Positions 7,427 to 17,167 of a stretch of DNA of 64,000 nt are shown in pieces. Each line of letters starts with the position of its first letter. Within the stretch, counting starts at the first letter, position 1. The stretch is taken from positions 419,626 to 483,625 of the forward strand of contig JAQBOZ010000028.1 in assembly GCA_028287785.1 (NCBI GenBank), in the 5' to 3' direction. The DNA is from Chlorobiota bacterium (GTDB lineage: Bacteria; Bacteroidota; Ignavibacteria; OLB7). Below the pieces are notes generated by a model that saw only the letters and a list, made by a program, of their open reading frames with translations, did no database searches and was not told the DNA's origin. The translations under genes were made by a program, and so were the position numbers.

Positions 7427-9835
7427 ATGCGCTATCTCTCCAGCTTACTCTTCATTCTTCTGATGCTGGCGGCAACGGCCCGCGCGCAGCAGACCATCAC
7501 GGTGGATGGAACCGTGGTCGATGCCGATTCCAGGGCGCCGATCGGCGGCGCAATCGTCACCATCACGACGGCGGGAAAACGCACCTACACCAACGCATCC
7601 GGGCGGTTCCGGCTGCCGGTCCCCGCCGGAACGCACACCATCCGCGCCTCATCGATCGGCTTTCGCGACACATCGATCACCATCTCCACCGGCTCCCCTC
7701 ACATCACCATCGCGCTCCGCGCCTCATCGATTCCTCTTCAGGAAGTGCAGGTGACGGCGGAGAACAACGCCGAAAAGATCGTCCGCCACGCCATCGAACG
7801 GAAGAACGAGAACCAGGCGAAGAGCAGAACCGTGCAGGGGCTTCTCTACTCGAAAATCGTCTACACGCTTGGAGGGAACGGCATCGGGCTGACCGATATC
7901 GACCGGCAGGCGGTGCTGGAAACATTCTCCCGCGCCTATTACAGCAGCAGGGGGCCACGTCTGGAGGTGATTCAGCGTCGCCAGACCGCCAACGTTCCGG
8001 CCGGCGACAATCTGGCCGCGCTCGGCAATTTCATCAGCTTCTACCAGGACGAGCTGCCGATCCTCGGCGTCATCATCCCATCGCCTCTCAACGAAAGCAC
8101 GCTCTCCCGCTACCGATTTTCCATCCGTGACCGGACCACGCTTGGCGGAGAAACGGTGTACGTGATCGATGTGAAGCCGGCGACCAGGCTGCTGCCGGCG
8201 TTCGAGGGAACGATCCATATCGTGGCGAACAGCTACAACCTCGTCGCGGTGGATCTCCGCCCTTCGGCATCGACGGCCATCCCGTACGTGCGGGATCTTC
8301 ATTTCCGCCAGAGCTTCGAGAAATTTCAGGATGATATCTGGGAGCCGACCAGCCTTGATGTTTCCGCGAAGGGAGGAGCCTCGCTCGTCAGCGGCCTGGC
8401 CGATGTCGATCTCTCCATCAGCGCCGGCAGCATCTTCACGGAGTTGAAGGTGAACGAGCCGATACCCGATTCGGTCTACGCCGGGAAGAAGATCATCTCC
8501 GCCGCCCCGGACGCCGATTCCGCCCGGCTGGAATTCTGGGAGAACAACAGGTTGAGCGAGTTGACGGCGGAGGAAAAGGAGATTTATACGAAGACCGACA
8601 GCCTGGTGGCAAACCGGGACACGAGCAACGAGACGCCGCGGGAAGGGCTTGGCATCAGCCCGGTGGTCGAGTTCAATCGCGTCGGGAGCGCATCGCTCGG
8701 GCTGGGGCTGGACCGGGCGCTCGGGCCTGTCGATCTGGATGGACATGCGTCGTACAGCTTCGGGCTGCGGCGGATGTTCGGCGATCTCACCGTCACCGTC
8801 CCGCTTATCGAGCGGCGGAAGCGGACAAGGGGGATTTCGATATCGAGCGGCGAGGGGGTTTCCGGGTTCGAAAGCGGCACGGATGGCTCGCTGGCAATCC
8901 ACGCCGGCATCTTCTCCAATCTCTCCGCCACCACCAGCGACCGGAGCCATCCGATGGTGATCAACACCATGATGGCAGCCCTGTTTCATCGCGACTACTA
9001 CGATTATTTCCGAAAGGACGGATGGCGGGCCGGGATCGACGCGCGCGCCGGAGAGCTTCGCGCCGGCGTGGAACTGGAGATGTCGCGGCAATTCAGCGCG
9101 CCGGTCACCACCAACCGATCGATCTTCGAGCACTATCTCTTCCGGCCGAACCCGGCCATCCCGGACGGAAACTATCGCACCGCCAGCGCCACTCTTCAGT
9201 GCGGGACGCCGGAAGCATTGTCCGGCGGCACCAGCGATCCGGAACTCGGCGCTGAGCTGACGGGGCTGTACGGAGAGGAAACCCGTTCCGGGCGGAGCTT
9301 CCGGGGAGCCGAGGGAACGCTGCGGCTCCTCCTCCCCACCATCCCGACCGGCTACGCGCCGATGCTGCTGGACCTGAGCCTCCGCGGCGGCATCGGTGGC
9401 GACGATCTGCCGACGCAATATCAGTTCAGGATGCGGACATCGAACGGCTTTATCGGCGCGCCGACCGGGTTTATCGGGTCGCCCGGCCTCTTCTATTCCG
9501 CGCCGACCGGCATCTACGGCGGCACGCGCTACGCCGCTGTTGTGGCGCGGCACGATTTCACCGATATCCTCTGGCGCGCCTTGGGGCTCCCCACATATGA
9601 TGGCCGGGGCATCGGGATTGCGGCGGCCGGGGCGAGCGGATATTTCGAGAACCGGGGGACGGCGGGCTACCGCTCCACGGGAGGAACATGGTACAGCGAG
9701 GCGGGATTTGATGTCGGCAACATCCCCACCTTCGTGGGTAATCTTATATTCCTCCAATTCGGCGCGCGCTGGGGCGTTGGCCCTCTCGGTGCAGGCCGGT
9801 TCGGGGGGGTGCTCGGCATCTCCCTCCGGCAATAG
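7427..9835 (+). CDS. DUF5686 / carboxypeptidase-regulatory-like outer membrane protein
   Basis: An 802-residue exported protein. Residues 1-20 are a signal peptide (hydrophobic core LLFILLMLAATARAQ). Residues about 23-105 form a carboxypeptidase-D regulatory-like beta-sandwich (VDGTVVDADSRAPIGGAIV, GRFRLPVPAGTHTIR). The rest is DUF5686 with an outer-membrane barrel-like end. A paralog lies at 33528-35969; both share the segment RRQTANVPAGDNLAA or its variant. Members of this family are usually TonB-receptor-like or surface-assembly proteins of unknown role. The upstream open frame is rejected because only ATG 7427 gives a signal peptide. It sits alone between two terminators or spacers. Confidence 0.85.
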   Translation: MRYLSSLLFILLMLAATARAQQTITVDGTVVDADSRAPIGGAIVTITTAGKRTYTNASGRFRLPVPAGTHTIRASSIGFRDTSITISTGSPHITIALRASSIPLQEVQVTAENNAEKIVRHAIERKNENQAKSRTVQGLLYSKIVYTLGGNGIGLTDIDRQAVLETFSRAYYSSRGPRLEVIQRRQTANVPAGDNLAALGNFISFYQDELPILGVIIPSPLNESTLSRYRFSIRDRTTLGGETVYVIDVKPATRLLPAFEGTIHIVANSYNLVAVDLRPSASTAIPYVRDLHFRQSFEKFQDDIWEPTSLDVSAKGGASLVSGLADVDLSISAGSIFTELKVNEPIPDSVYAGKKIISAAPDADSARLEFWENNRLSELTAEEKEIYTKTDSLVANRDTSNETPREGLGISPVVEFNRVGSASLGLGLDRALGPVDLDGHASYSFGLRRMFGDLTVTVPLIERRKRTRGISISSGEGVSGFESGTDGSLAIHAGIFSNLSATTSDRSHPMVINTMMAALFHRDYYDYFRKDGWRAGIDARAGELRAGVELEMSRQFSAPVTTNRSIFEHYLFRPNPAIPDGNYRTASATLQCGTPEALSGGTSDPELGAELTGLYGEETRSGRSFRGAEGTLRLLLPTIPTGYAPMLLDLSLRGGIGGDDLPTQYQFRMRTSNGFIGAPTGFIGSPGLFYSAPTGIYGGTRYAAVVARHDFTDILWRALGLPTYDGRGIGIAAAGASGYFENRGTAGYRSTGGTWYSEAGFDVGNIPTFVGNLIFLQFGARWGVGPLGAGRFGGVLGISLRQ

Positions 9836-9898
9836 GTTCCGGCTCCAAAGTTGTGCGTTTTTCGGCCTGGCGCCGGGTCACGATTCGCGATATCGAAC

Positions 9899-10174
9899 AT
9901 GGCGAAGGAAAAAAAAGTCGAGGACGATATCCTCTGGAAGATGCTCGCCAGCGAGCTTGGCATCCCCGAAGTGCGGGAGTTGCAGGTTTATCTGGCCGGG
10001 GAATCCGATCATTACGAGATGGGATATGGGGAGCTGGCGATCGAGCCATACGACGGGCGTGGCGGCCGGAGCGCGATCTTCCGCGTCCGGCATGCCCGTC
10101 ATGGCGAAACGCTGGTGAGTGCCAGCGCGCTGCGAAGCGCACTGCACGACCTGATCCATGAACTGCGACGATAG
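9899..10174 (+). CDS. small cytoplasmic protein, function unknown (91 aa)
   Basis: A 91-residue charged protein starting [13 protein letters not shown]. It has no signal peptide or membrane segment and no motif I recognise. Its predicted mix of helix and strand ([19 protein letters not shown], a C-terminal helix HDLIHELRR) suggests a compact alpha/beta domain. Codon use resembles the neighbouring genes. It lies 64 bases after the DUF5686 gene and 50 bases before transketolase on the same strand, so it may be part of either transcript. The frame is open upstream, but ATG 9899 gives the more natural N-terminus. Confidence 0.65.
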   Translation: MAKEKKVEDDILWKMLASELGIPEVRELQVYLAGESDHYEMGYGELAIEPYDGRGGRSAIFRVRHARHGETLVSASALRSALHDLIHELRR

Positions 10175-10224
10175 CGGAACGGGCACGGAACAGAATCAGA
10201 TCACTTCAACAACGAGGCAACACT

Positions 10225-12294
10225 GTGGATACCACGGTAAACCATGAGCGCAACATCAACACGATCCGCCTTCTCGCGGTCGATGCCGTCGAAGCGGCAC
10301 AGTCAGGTCACCCGGGGCTTCCGCTTGGCGTATCGCCGATGGCGTATGTGCTCTGGACCCGGCATATGCGGTTCAACCCCGCAAACCCGCAATGGGCCGG
10401 GCGCGATCGTTTCGTCCTCTCCGCGGGGCATGGTTCCGCCCTCCTCTACTCGCTTCTCTATCTGTTCGGCTATCCGGGGATGACGCTGGATCAGCTGAAG
10501 AACTTCCGGCAGTACGGGAGCCTGACGCCGGGGCATCCCGAATGGCATCTCACCGATGGCGTGGAGGTGACCACCGGCCCGCTGGGGCAGGGGATCGCCA
10601 ACGCCGTCGGCATCGCCCTTGCGGAGCGCCATCTGGCCGCCACGCTGAACCGCGATGGGGCGCCGGTGGCCGATTTCCACACCTACGTCATCGTCGGCGA
10701 CGGCGATCTGATGGAGGGGATCTCCTCGGAGGCATCCTCGCTGGCAGGGCATCTCAAGCTGCACCGGCTGATTGCCCTGTACGATGACAACCATATCTCG
10801 ATCGATGGCTCCACCGATCTGGCGTTCACCGAGGATGTCGCCGCCCGCTATCGCGCGTACGGATGGAATGTGGAGGAAGTGGGGGATGGAAACGATATCG
10901 AGGGCATCGACGCGGCCATCACCCGCTGCAAGTCGGTGACGGACCGGCCCAGCCTGATCCGCGTCAGAACGACGATCGGCTACGGCTCTCCGCATCGCGC
11001 GGGGACCGCGGAGGCGCATGGAACGCCGCTTGGACCGGAGGAGACGAAGCTGGTGAAACAGCGCTTCGGGTTCGATCCCGACAAGAGCTTCGTGGTCTAT
11101 GACGATGTGCGCGAGTATTTCGCCGGCTTTACCGCCAGGGGAGCGGAGCTGGAGAAGGAGTATGTCGCGATGCTCGATGAGTACCGGAAGAATTTTCCCG
11201 ATATCGCGCCGCTGTATGACCAGTGGGTGGAACGCCGGCTCCCCGAGAACTGGCGCGACGCTCTCCCGAAATTCGCCGTCGGCGATGACATGGCGACCCG
11301 CGCGGCGAGCGGAAAGGTGCTGGACGCGATCGTCCCGAAAATCCCGATGATGATCGGCGGCTCGGCCGATCTGACACCCTCCAACAACACGAAGTTCAAG
11401 GGGAGCGAGGATCTGACGCCCGCCAACTACGGCGGCCGGTATGTCCGCTACGGCGTCCGCGAACACGGCATGGGAGGGGTCATGAACGGCATGGCAGTCA
11501 CGGGGCTGATCCCGTATGGCGGCACGTTCCTCTGCTTCAGCGACTACATGCGCCCGGCGATCCGCATCGCGGCGCTCAGCCACTATCCCACCATCTTCGT
11601 CTTCACGCACGATTCGATCGGCCTGGGGGAGGATGGCCCCACGCACCAGCCGGTGGAGCATTACGCGGCGCTGCGGGCAATCCCGAACCTCTACTTCATA
11701 CGCCCGGCGGACGCCAACGAGACATCGTTCGGGTGGCAGATCGCGCTGGAGAATCGCGACAACCCGATCGCCTTCGCCCTCTCCCGCCAGAAACTCCCGA
11801 CGCTCGCCGGAACCGATCAGGGGGGGGCTCTCAAGGGGGCCTACGTCCTGATCGATGCCGAACAGCCGGATATCATCATCGCCGCCACGGGCAGCGAAGT
11901 CCATGTGGCGGTGGATGCCGCGAAAATCCTTGTCAGCCATAACGTATCGCCGCGGATCGTGAGCATGCCGTGCTGGGAGATCTTCGAGGAGCAGTCGGAG
12001 GAATATCGCGAGGAGGTGTTCCCATTCGCAGTGCCGGTGATCGGCGTGGAGGCGGGCGTGGAGATGGGATGGCAGGGCTATGCCGATGGATTTGTCGGGA
12101 TGAAGCGCTACGGCACATCCGCGCCGGGAGAGGTGGCGATGGATAAATTCTGCTTCACCGCGGAACACGTTGCCGACCGGGCGATGGGGCTGCTGGCGGA
12201 GATCGTCTCCTTCCGCGAGGTCGTGCAGAACAGGCTGGAATCGGAGATGATGGAGGAGATGAACGATGAGCAGTCCGCGCCGGACGAGGCGTAA
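10225..12294 (+). CDS. tkt: transketolase
   Basis: Pentose-phosphate enzyme that transfers two-carbon ketol units between sugar phosphates, using thiamine pyrophosphate. Full length at 689 residues. Diagnostic segments: [18 protein letters not shown] near residue 28, the TPP motif GDGDLMEG continuing to YDDN, the pyrimidine-domain stretch [13 protein letters not shown], and [18 protein letters not shown]. The start codon is GTG 10225, preceded by a weak AACGAGGCAA ribosome site. The gene is followed at 47 bases by rpiB, the next-door reaction of the same pathway, so they are probably one operon. Confidence 0.96.
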   Translation: MDTTVNHERNINTIRLLAVDAVEAAQSGHPGLPLGVSPMAYVLWTRHMRFNPANPQWAGRDRFVLSAGHGSALLYSLLYLFGYPGMTLDQLKNFRQYGSLTPGHPEWHLTDGVEVTTGPLGQGIANAVGIALAERHLAATLNRDGAPVADFHTYVIVGDGDLMEGISSEASSLAGHLKLHRLIALYDDNHISIDGSTDLAFTEDVAARYRAYGWNVEEVGDGNDIEGIDAAITRCKSVTDRPSLIRVRTTIGYGSPHRAGTAEAHGTPLGPEETKLVKQRFGFDPDKSFVVYDDVREYFAGFTARGAELEKEYVAMLDEYRKNFPDIAPLYDQWVERRLPENWRDALPKFAVGDDMATRAASGKVLDAIVPKIPMMIGGSADLTPSNNTKFKGSEDLTPANYGGRYVRYGVREHGMGGVMNGMAVTGLIPYGGTFLCFSDYMRPAIRIAALSHYPTIFVFTHDSIGLGEDGPTHQPVEHYAALRAIPNLYFIRPADANETSFGWQIALENRDNPIAFALSRQKLPTLAGTDQGGALKGAYVLIDAEQPDIIIAATGSEVHVAVDAAKILVSHNVSPRIVSMPCWEIFEEQSEEYREEVFPFAVPVIGVEAGVEMGWQGYADGFVGMKRYGTSAPGEVAMDKFCFTAEHVADRAMGLLAEIVSFREVVQNRLESEMMEEMNDEQSAPDEA

Positions 12295-12341
12295 CCGGAA
12301 GTGCCGGTTCCCCGATGCAACAATCGATTGATTCCACGACC

Positions 12342-12791
12342 ATGAAACTCGTCATCGCCAGCGATCACGCAGGCTTCTCAATGAAGGAGCGCCTCCGCCC
12401 CTGGCTCGCCGGGCAGGGGCATGAGGTGGAGGATCTGGGGGCGTTCAACGAACAGCCGAGCGATTATCCCGATTTCGCCGGCGCCGTGGCGCGCGCCGTG
12501 CTGGAGGGACGCGCGCACCGGGGGCTTCTTCTCTGCGGAAGCGGCGTGGGGGCATCGATCGCCGCCAACAAGTTCCGGGGCATCCGCGCCGCGCTGGCAC
12601 ACGATACCTTCTCCGCGCGCCAGTGCGTCTTCGACGACGACGCAAACGTGCTCTGTCTGGGTCCGCGCGTTATCGGGGAGGAGCTGGCGAAGGTGCTGGT
12701 GACGGCGTTTCTATCGGTGGAGTTCAGCGGTCTGGAGCGGCACATGCGGCGGCTGGCGAAGCTGAAGGAGATTGAAGATAGTGACAGATAA
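12342..12791 (+). CDS. rpiB: ribose-5-phosphate isomerase B
   Basis: Interconverts ribose 5-phosphate and ribulose 5-phosphate in the non-oxidative pentose-phosphate branch. RpiB/LacAB signature: VIASDHAGF at the N-terminus, [13 protein letters not shown], and the catalytic loop [23 protein letters not shown] containing the active-site Cys; the end is helical. About 149 residues, normal length. ATG 12342 is chosen because the family begins with this strand; ATG 12315 would add nine residues and is close to a GGAAG sequence, so it cannot be excluded. Downstream of tkt in the same orientation. Confidence 0.94.
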   Translation: MKLVIASDHAGFSMKERLRPWLAGQGHEVEDLGAFNEQPSDYPDFAGAVARAVLEGRAHRGLLLCGSGVGASIAANKFRGIRAALAHDTFSARQCVFDDDANVLCLGPRVIGEELAKVLVTAFLSVEFSGLERHMRRLAKLKEIEDSDR

Positions 12792-12811
12792 TATTGTCGA
12801 TACTGGCGCGC

Positions 12812-12840
12812 GTCGGGGCGGGTTTGAAACCCGCCCCGAC
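12812..12840. repeat. perfect GC-rich palindrome at the end of tkt-rpiB
   Basis: Fourteen-base arms (GTCGGGGCGGGTTT and its complement) around a single base. It lies between the convergent rpiB and porin-like genes and could terminate from either side, though neither side has a T-run. A related palindrome with the same GTCGGGGCG ends occurs twice at about 63652-63783, so this is a small family. Confidence 0.65.
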
Positions 12841-12883
12841 TGGACGACAACTGAACAACGAGACACAACATCCACAGAACGCG

Positions 12884-13975
12884 TCAAAAATTTCTGATAA
12901 CTCCGATCGTGATCGACTGCTTGAACTGCGTCCTGCGCGTCTGCACCACATCGTGAATCACATTGAATGTCCAGATCAGGCCGATCGATTTCCAGAGCTG
13001 GAATCGCGTCTCGTTATCCCAGCGGACGCTCCAGACGGAAAGATCCTTGAAGCCGGTGGCAATGCCGAAATGGGAGGTAAACGCCAGCGTCGTATCGGCG
13101 CGCAGCGCAACATCATTCACAAACTCGATCCCCGACGTGGGCTTATATCGCTCGACGACGTTGAAGGTGGTAAAGTCATCGGTCATCAGGGTCTGATAAT
13201 GCGCGCGCACCTGCTGTAGCAGAAAGCCGATACGGGTGTTGAAGATGCCATCGGCGCCCATGTGGCTGAAGCTGAACCCCGCCGACTGTTGCGTGGTAAT
13301 CGGATCGCGGAAGGAGCCCATCCGCATGTACTGCGGCCCGAAATACCTGTACGATTCGGTGATCGCGGTTCGGACATTCGTGGCGACATACGGATCGATC
13401 ATCCATCTGACGGGATAGATCGCCATCACCTCGGTGAAAATCTCATTATCGTTCGTCTGGAAATTTCTGCCCGGAATGGAATCATCGCGATAATTGATGC
13501 CAAGCCCGAAGTTCAGCGTCCCCCTGACCGTGAGCGGGCCTATCATCCGCTGCTGCCGCGCCTGAATGCCGAGCTTCACGGCAAGATAATTTTCATCGGA
13601 CATCAACCAGTTCGATGAAATCGACTGCGCGAACGAGAAGCTGACGGTCATGCCGTTATAGAGGCTGGAAAGTGCCGCGTTCAGTTGAGCCTGAGAAGGT
13701 GTTGGCGTTGCGGGAGCCGGCGGCGGCGTGGTGCCGGGGGCCGGGGCGGTTGTCCCCGGAGTCGGGGCCGTAGTGCCGGGGGCAGTTGTCCCCGGTGCCG
13801 GCTGTGGAGCGCCCGTCGACATTGTTGTCGGCGTGCCGGAGGAAGGTGGGGGAACGGTCGTGGATGCATCGGGCGCGCGCTGGGTTGTTTCCTGCGCGAC
13901 GCAAATATCTCCCAGAAGGAGGCAGAGAAGGAGCCCCTTCAGAAATCTCGATAGATATTTACCGGACGCATGCAT
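12884..13975 (-). CDS. outer membrane beta-barrel protein, DUF3078-like
   Basis: A 363-residue exported protein. A signal peptide (about residues 1-27, KGLLLCLLLGDICVAQ) is followed by a low-complexity linker of about 65 residues rich in Pro, Thr and Gly, with repeated PGTTAP units. The rest alternates aromatic and hydrophobic strands like an outer-membrane barrel and ends in Phe (VIRNF), the usual terminal residue for BAM-assembled barrels. The segment SFAQSISSNWLMSDENYLAVKLG resembles DUF3078 proteins of Bacteroidota. Role unknown, possibly a porin. It is convergent with rpiB. Confidence 0.75.
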   Translation of the reverse strand: MHASGKYLSRFLKGLLLCLLLGDICVAQETTQRAPDASTTVPPPSSGTPTTMSTGAPQPAPGTTAPGTTAPTPGTTAPAPGTTPPPAPATPTPSQAQLNAALSSLYNGMTVSFSFAQSISSNWLMSDENYLAVKLGIQARQQRMIGPLTVRGTLNFGLGINYRDDSIPGRNFQTNDNEIFTEVMAIYPVRWMIDPYVATNVRTAITESYRYFGPQYMRMGSFRDPITTQQSAGFSFSHMGADGIFNTRIGFLLQQVRAHYQTLMTDDFTTFNVVERYKPTSGIEFVNDVALRADTTLAFTSHFGIATGFKDLSVWSVRWDNETRFQLWKSIGLIWTFNVIHDVVQTRRTQFKQSITIGVIRNF

Positions 13976-14574
13976 ACATCAATGATCGCGGCGTGGATGG
14001 TAGATAATGGGATTTGCAACCAATCCGAGCCTCCGTACGGCGAGAATGCATCTCTATGCGATCGTGTCGAAGTTGAGGAATCTCGATCTGCCGGGCGATG
14101 GCCTCCGCGGGCTTATCACTCCCGCATCTCCCGACAGTTTACGGCTGGTCCATAAATGAATCAAGGGAAAGGGCGCTCCCTCACCCTTTCCCTCGAAATA
14201 ACGATCACGGAATGCCTGGTGATCGCTATATCGACAAGCAGGATACTTTATTCTCCGTGCCCATCGGTATTCTTCGATAATATATTTCGTGCAACTCCGA
14301 TCTGCTTTTCGATCGGCTTGATCATGTTTCCGTTTTCAAGGTAGTGGGCCGCTGGCCCGTTGGTCCGATTACCCCTCTTCCTCTCTCCACCAGCCTTCCG
14401 TAACCGGATCAGCCATCCTCCACATTAGTTAAGATGATATCAGATTGGAAATCTGCACATCGGAGAGCAAGGAAATCGATAATCGATGAATTTTCTTCCG
14501 ATTCATCGCAATTGATGGCTCGGCGTCAGGCACATGCCCGACAATCTGATTTCCTGCTTCAAAGAACATCGAGT

Positions 14575-14602
14575 AAAAAAGGGCAGGCCTTTCGGCCTGC
14601 CC
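14575..14602 (-). terminator. orphan minus-strand intrinsic terminator
   Basis: Nine-bp perfect stem GGGCAGGCC / GGCCTGCCC (14581-14602, 4-base loop), followed in the minus direction by six T residues (14575-14580). No recognised gene lies immediately upstream on this strand, so it points to an unannotated short gene or RNA. Confidence 0.7.
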
Positions 14603-14617
14603 CCGAATGCCATATGA

Positions 14618-14743
14618 CTATGCCGCCCCGCCTATCCCGCACTTCACCGTCATCACCATGATTCCCGATTCAACGGAGTCCGGATCATAACTCCATTGGA
14701 GGAATCGCAGCGCTGTTATTCCGGTTGAAGAGGGCGACTCCAC
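14618..14743 (-). CDS. possible 41-residue peptide gene before the orphan terminator
   Basis: GTG 14741-14743 to TAG 14618-14620. The peptide ends SGIMVMTVKCGIGGAA. The stop lies 16 bases before the terminator hairpin, the usual distance for a real gene end. Against it: no clear ribosome site, a GTG start and no recognised similarity. The transcript could equally be a small RNA. Confidence 0.22.
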   Translation of the reverse strand: MESPSSTGITALRFLQWSYDPDSVESGIMVMTVKCGIGGAA

Positions 14744-15670
14744 ATGGCATCAGTACGAATCGACAGCGGTACCCCCCATAGATCCCGCGCCGACGCGTTT
14801 ATCAAAGACCTTCGAAAACCCCATCATCCCACAGACGCATTTACCGTTGCCTCCCAAACCATCCCGCTCCCCGGAACGCCACCTTGGCGGCATTCTCTCC
14901 TTCAATCTCGCGAGCAAATCGTGACTTCTCTCTCTATGATGACTGATCGATTCCTCGCTCCCCCCAACCAGCCAGCGGCGACCCCGGATGACCCAACCAT
15001 TTAGATACAACTCCGGAGACTCCAGGCTGGCGACCGCTCGGGCTTTCCCCGGCAGGGTCATATACGCCTTCAGAATAATTTCACCAGCAAACTACACGAT
15101 AAATCCGGCTGCCATTTCTCGTAAAACGCTTTTTTGAGGAGGGGAAGGAAGTTTTTTTGCAAAAAATGCGGGCGCCGCTTGCATCTCGTCAAATACAGGT
15201 GGCGAAAAACCGCACCGTGGCAGCTCGACGGTCGTTCCGCACACGCTGCAAACGCGGAATCGGGTCGTAATGCGTCTGGGAAACCGGCCCGGATCGCCCC
15301 AGCGCCGAAACGCCCATCATGGAACCAATCAAGGAATAAGGCGGGAGACAGTGGGGTGGATAACCAGTGAAGTGAGCAGGGATGATTGAGCAAAACGCCG
15401 CGGAAATGCGTAAACGTCACGGAGCGGGCCAGTATACCGACCCGCTCCGAGTACGTCCGCTCATTGTGTGGTTATGAAAAGAAGGTTCCAACCGGCGTGG
15501 CTGATACAGGCGATCAGCGCCGGCATATGAGGATGGTAATCGAGAGCGCCCGAATCATCAGGCAGTATATAAGGTGGCTGGCAGCGCGGATCACCACGAA
15601 CCATTCCGGGTAGACCGAATGGCGTATCTCCGCATATGGTAAGATGACACGGACCGGCAAAAGTGCACAA

Positions 15671-15702
15671 GAAGGAGGGCGGATATGAAAACCGCCCCCT
15701 TC
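15671..15702 (-). terminator. hairpin after the Cys-rich secreted gene
   Basis: GAAGG-A-GGGCGG pairs with CCGCCCCCTTC (one bulged A) just past the stop of the gene ending at 15716. There is no long T-run, so it is a probable rather than certain terminator. Confidence 0.5.
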
Positions 15703-15715
15703 GATCGAATTTCGA

Positions 15716-16225
15716 TCAATTCACGGCGTTATCCGGGGGTGGGCAGGGTGCCGGCGTGACTGTCACCGTTGGACAGCCATTGCAATCCCAGTTCACGCAG
15801 ATATTCACGCAGCAGCCCGGCGTGCAGTTGATGTTGTTGAACCGGACGCAGAATCCCGGAACATTCTGAAGGACAACCGCCTGACCGCATGCATCCACGA
15901 TGGTAAACGTCGGGAGGGCGCAACCATTATAGGGAGGCCACGGACCGGGACACTCGGTATAGTACCCGCCAAACGGGAACGGCCCCGGTAGTCCGCACAT
16001 GTTGTAGAATGGCGGAGCCCACGGGCCGCACGGCGGAGCGAAGTTCGCGATGACCTGCAGCGGACAGGCGCATGGCGGGGCAGCCTGGAGATCAACCGAA
16101 TAACATGGGCAACGAGGCGGCGGCTGGGATTTCGCGACATGATAATTCGTCACGAACATGATCGACATCAGCATGAGAGCGAGCGCCAGCATTGCCGGCC
16201 GTAGACAGAGACGAGATCTGTTCAT
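15716..16225 (-). CDS. cysteine-rich secreted protein, function unknown
   Basis: A 169-residue protein. Residues about 10-33 (AMLALALMLMSIMFVTNYHVA) form a signal peptide or anchor. The mature part has 17 cysteines in about 135 residues, many in short spacings (CPC, CAC, CC, CNGC), and is rich in Pro, Asn and aromatics. It has almost no charged residues. This fits a disulfide-stabilised surface or extracellular protein, but I recognise no family. The start is well supported: AGGAG lies 7 bases before ATG 16225. A second secreted Cys-rich gene lies at 18159-18770, with a sigma-factor gene between them. Confidence 0.75.
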   Translation of the reverse strand: MNRSRLCLRPAMLALALMLMSIMFVTNYHVAKSQPPPRCPCYSVDLQAAPPCACPLQVIANFAPPCGPWAPPFYNMCGLPGPFPFGGYYTECPGPWPPYNGCALPTFTIVDACGQAVVLQNVPGFCVRFNNINCTPGCCVNICVNWDCNGCPTVTVTPAPCPPPDNAVN

Positions 16226-16726
16226 CGAACTACTCCTGATGGATAGTTGGGGCGCGATGCACTACCGGAAACAATTATAAACCCGGCACCATCACACACC
16301 CCGCAATTGCAATCGCAAGAGGTGAGTGCGGAGACTATCAATGGGATTTTCCGCCCCATGAATCATGAGAGGAAAATCTCCGCGACAACAGGTGATAATC
16401 GCTTGGAACTGCCGTGAATCCGGAATTCAATCAACCGGAGCACCGAGGCCCCTGCCGTTGCTTCATCAGAAGTTCATGGGGGTAGTCGGAAGCCGGCACA
16501 GCTCCTCCGTCATGAGCGTGCGACCGGATATATCCGACAGTGCAATCATCTCCCAGGGAGAGATGAGGGCCGCGGAAATTCAGAAAGGCACACATCCGCG
16601 ACACTACATTTAAAGGTCATAACGGAATGGACGGCTGCCCCGCCAGGAGAGGCCGGGCGACCTCCGTGCCATCCGTCAAGCACTTTTATACCTGCAAATT
16701 AAACCAACGTTCAGCAGTGAATTTAT

Positions 16727-16762
16727 TTGAAATAGCTATTTCAATATTGTGATGAAAATATT
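16727..16762. promoter_or_regulatory. perfect AT-rich palindrome, possible operator
   Basis: TTGAAATAGCTATTTCAA (16727-16744) is a perfect 18-base palindrome. It is followed at once by a second, looser repeat, AATATT-N8-AATATT (16743-16762). They lie in an AT-rich island about 500 bases upstream of the Cys-rich gene. Length and symmetry suit a dimeric regulator; the regulator and target are unknown. Confidence 0.35.
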
Positions 16763-16938
16763 ATCGATAATTGACAATGATATGCTACATGATTTCCGCG
16801 GAACGACATCATTGTTTTCAGGTACGACGATGGTGGTTTGTCACGCTTCAGGTGGACGCCCGGCACAATGCCGGATTTGCGTCTGATTGTCGAAATTCAT
16901 ATCGGCCGGGACTGGCGATTCGGTGTCCGCCGGCGCAT

Positions 16939-16977
16939 AAAAAAAACGGGGCGGATCGTCATGACGATCCGCCCCGT
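16939..16977 (-). terminator. intrinsic terminator of the sigma-factor gene
   Basis: Perfect palindrome with 16-base arms (ACGGGGCGGATCGTCA and its complement, 16946-16977), followed in the minus direction by a run of seven T residues. It lies about 190 bases past the stop of the sigma gene. Confidence 0.75.
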
Positions 16978-17167
16978 AACACCTCTTTTCGTTGTGGGGC
17001 TGTGCAAAAAATTCTCATCGTCCGTTGCGGCCGGTATCGGCCCGAACAATGACGCCCGGCCGGCATCACACGATCATCCGATACAGCGGAAAACTCCGTC
17101 ATCCGGCAGCGGGGGTGAGCTCGGCACTTCCGTAACGCTGGCAAGGCGTATTGCCCGCCAGACCGCC

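Larger units (their letters stand above)
13976..15715. other. 1.7-kb stretch with no convincing protein gene
   Basis: Several open frames occur on both strands, but none has a family motif, good ribosome site or protein-like composition. The only firm structure is a minus-strand intrinsic terminator at 14575-14602, implying a transcript that ends there. A 41-codon minus ORF lies just before it (14618-14743). The DNA is lower in GC than the flanks in places, for example 14180-14480, and may be remnant or foreign sequence. Confidence 0.6.
16226..17167. other. 0.94-kb gene-free stretch with AT-rich palindromes
   Basis: Upstream region of the Cys-rich gene and downstream region of the sigma-factor gene. 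It holds an AT-rich island (about 16690-16790) with a perfect 18-base palindrome, and the terminator of the sigma gene at 16939-16977. No open frame here looks like a real protein. Confidence 0.6.

Noticed and set aside
7724..9832. 702-codon minus-strand frame opposite the DUF5686 gene
   Set aside because: Shadow of the plus-strand gene, which has a signal peptide and a recognisable regulatory domain.
15134..15370. Plus-strand frame with a CKKC-like start resembling a zinc ribbon
   Set aside because: Only one CxxC pair, no second pair, no ribosome site, and the rest of the translation looks random.
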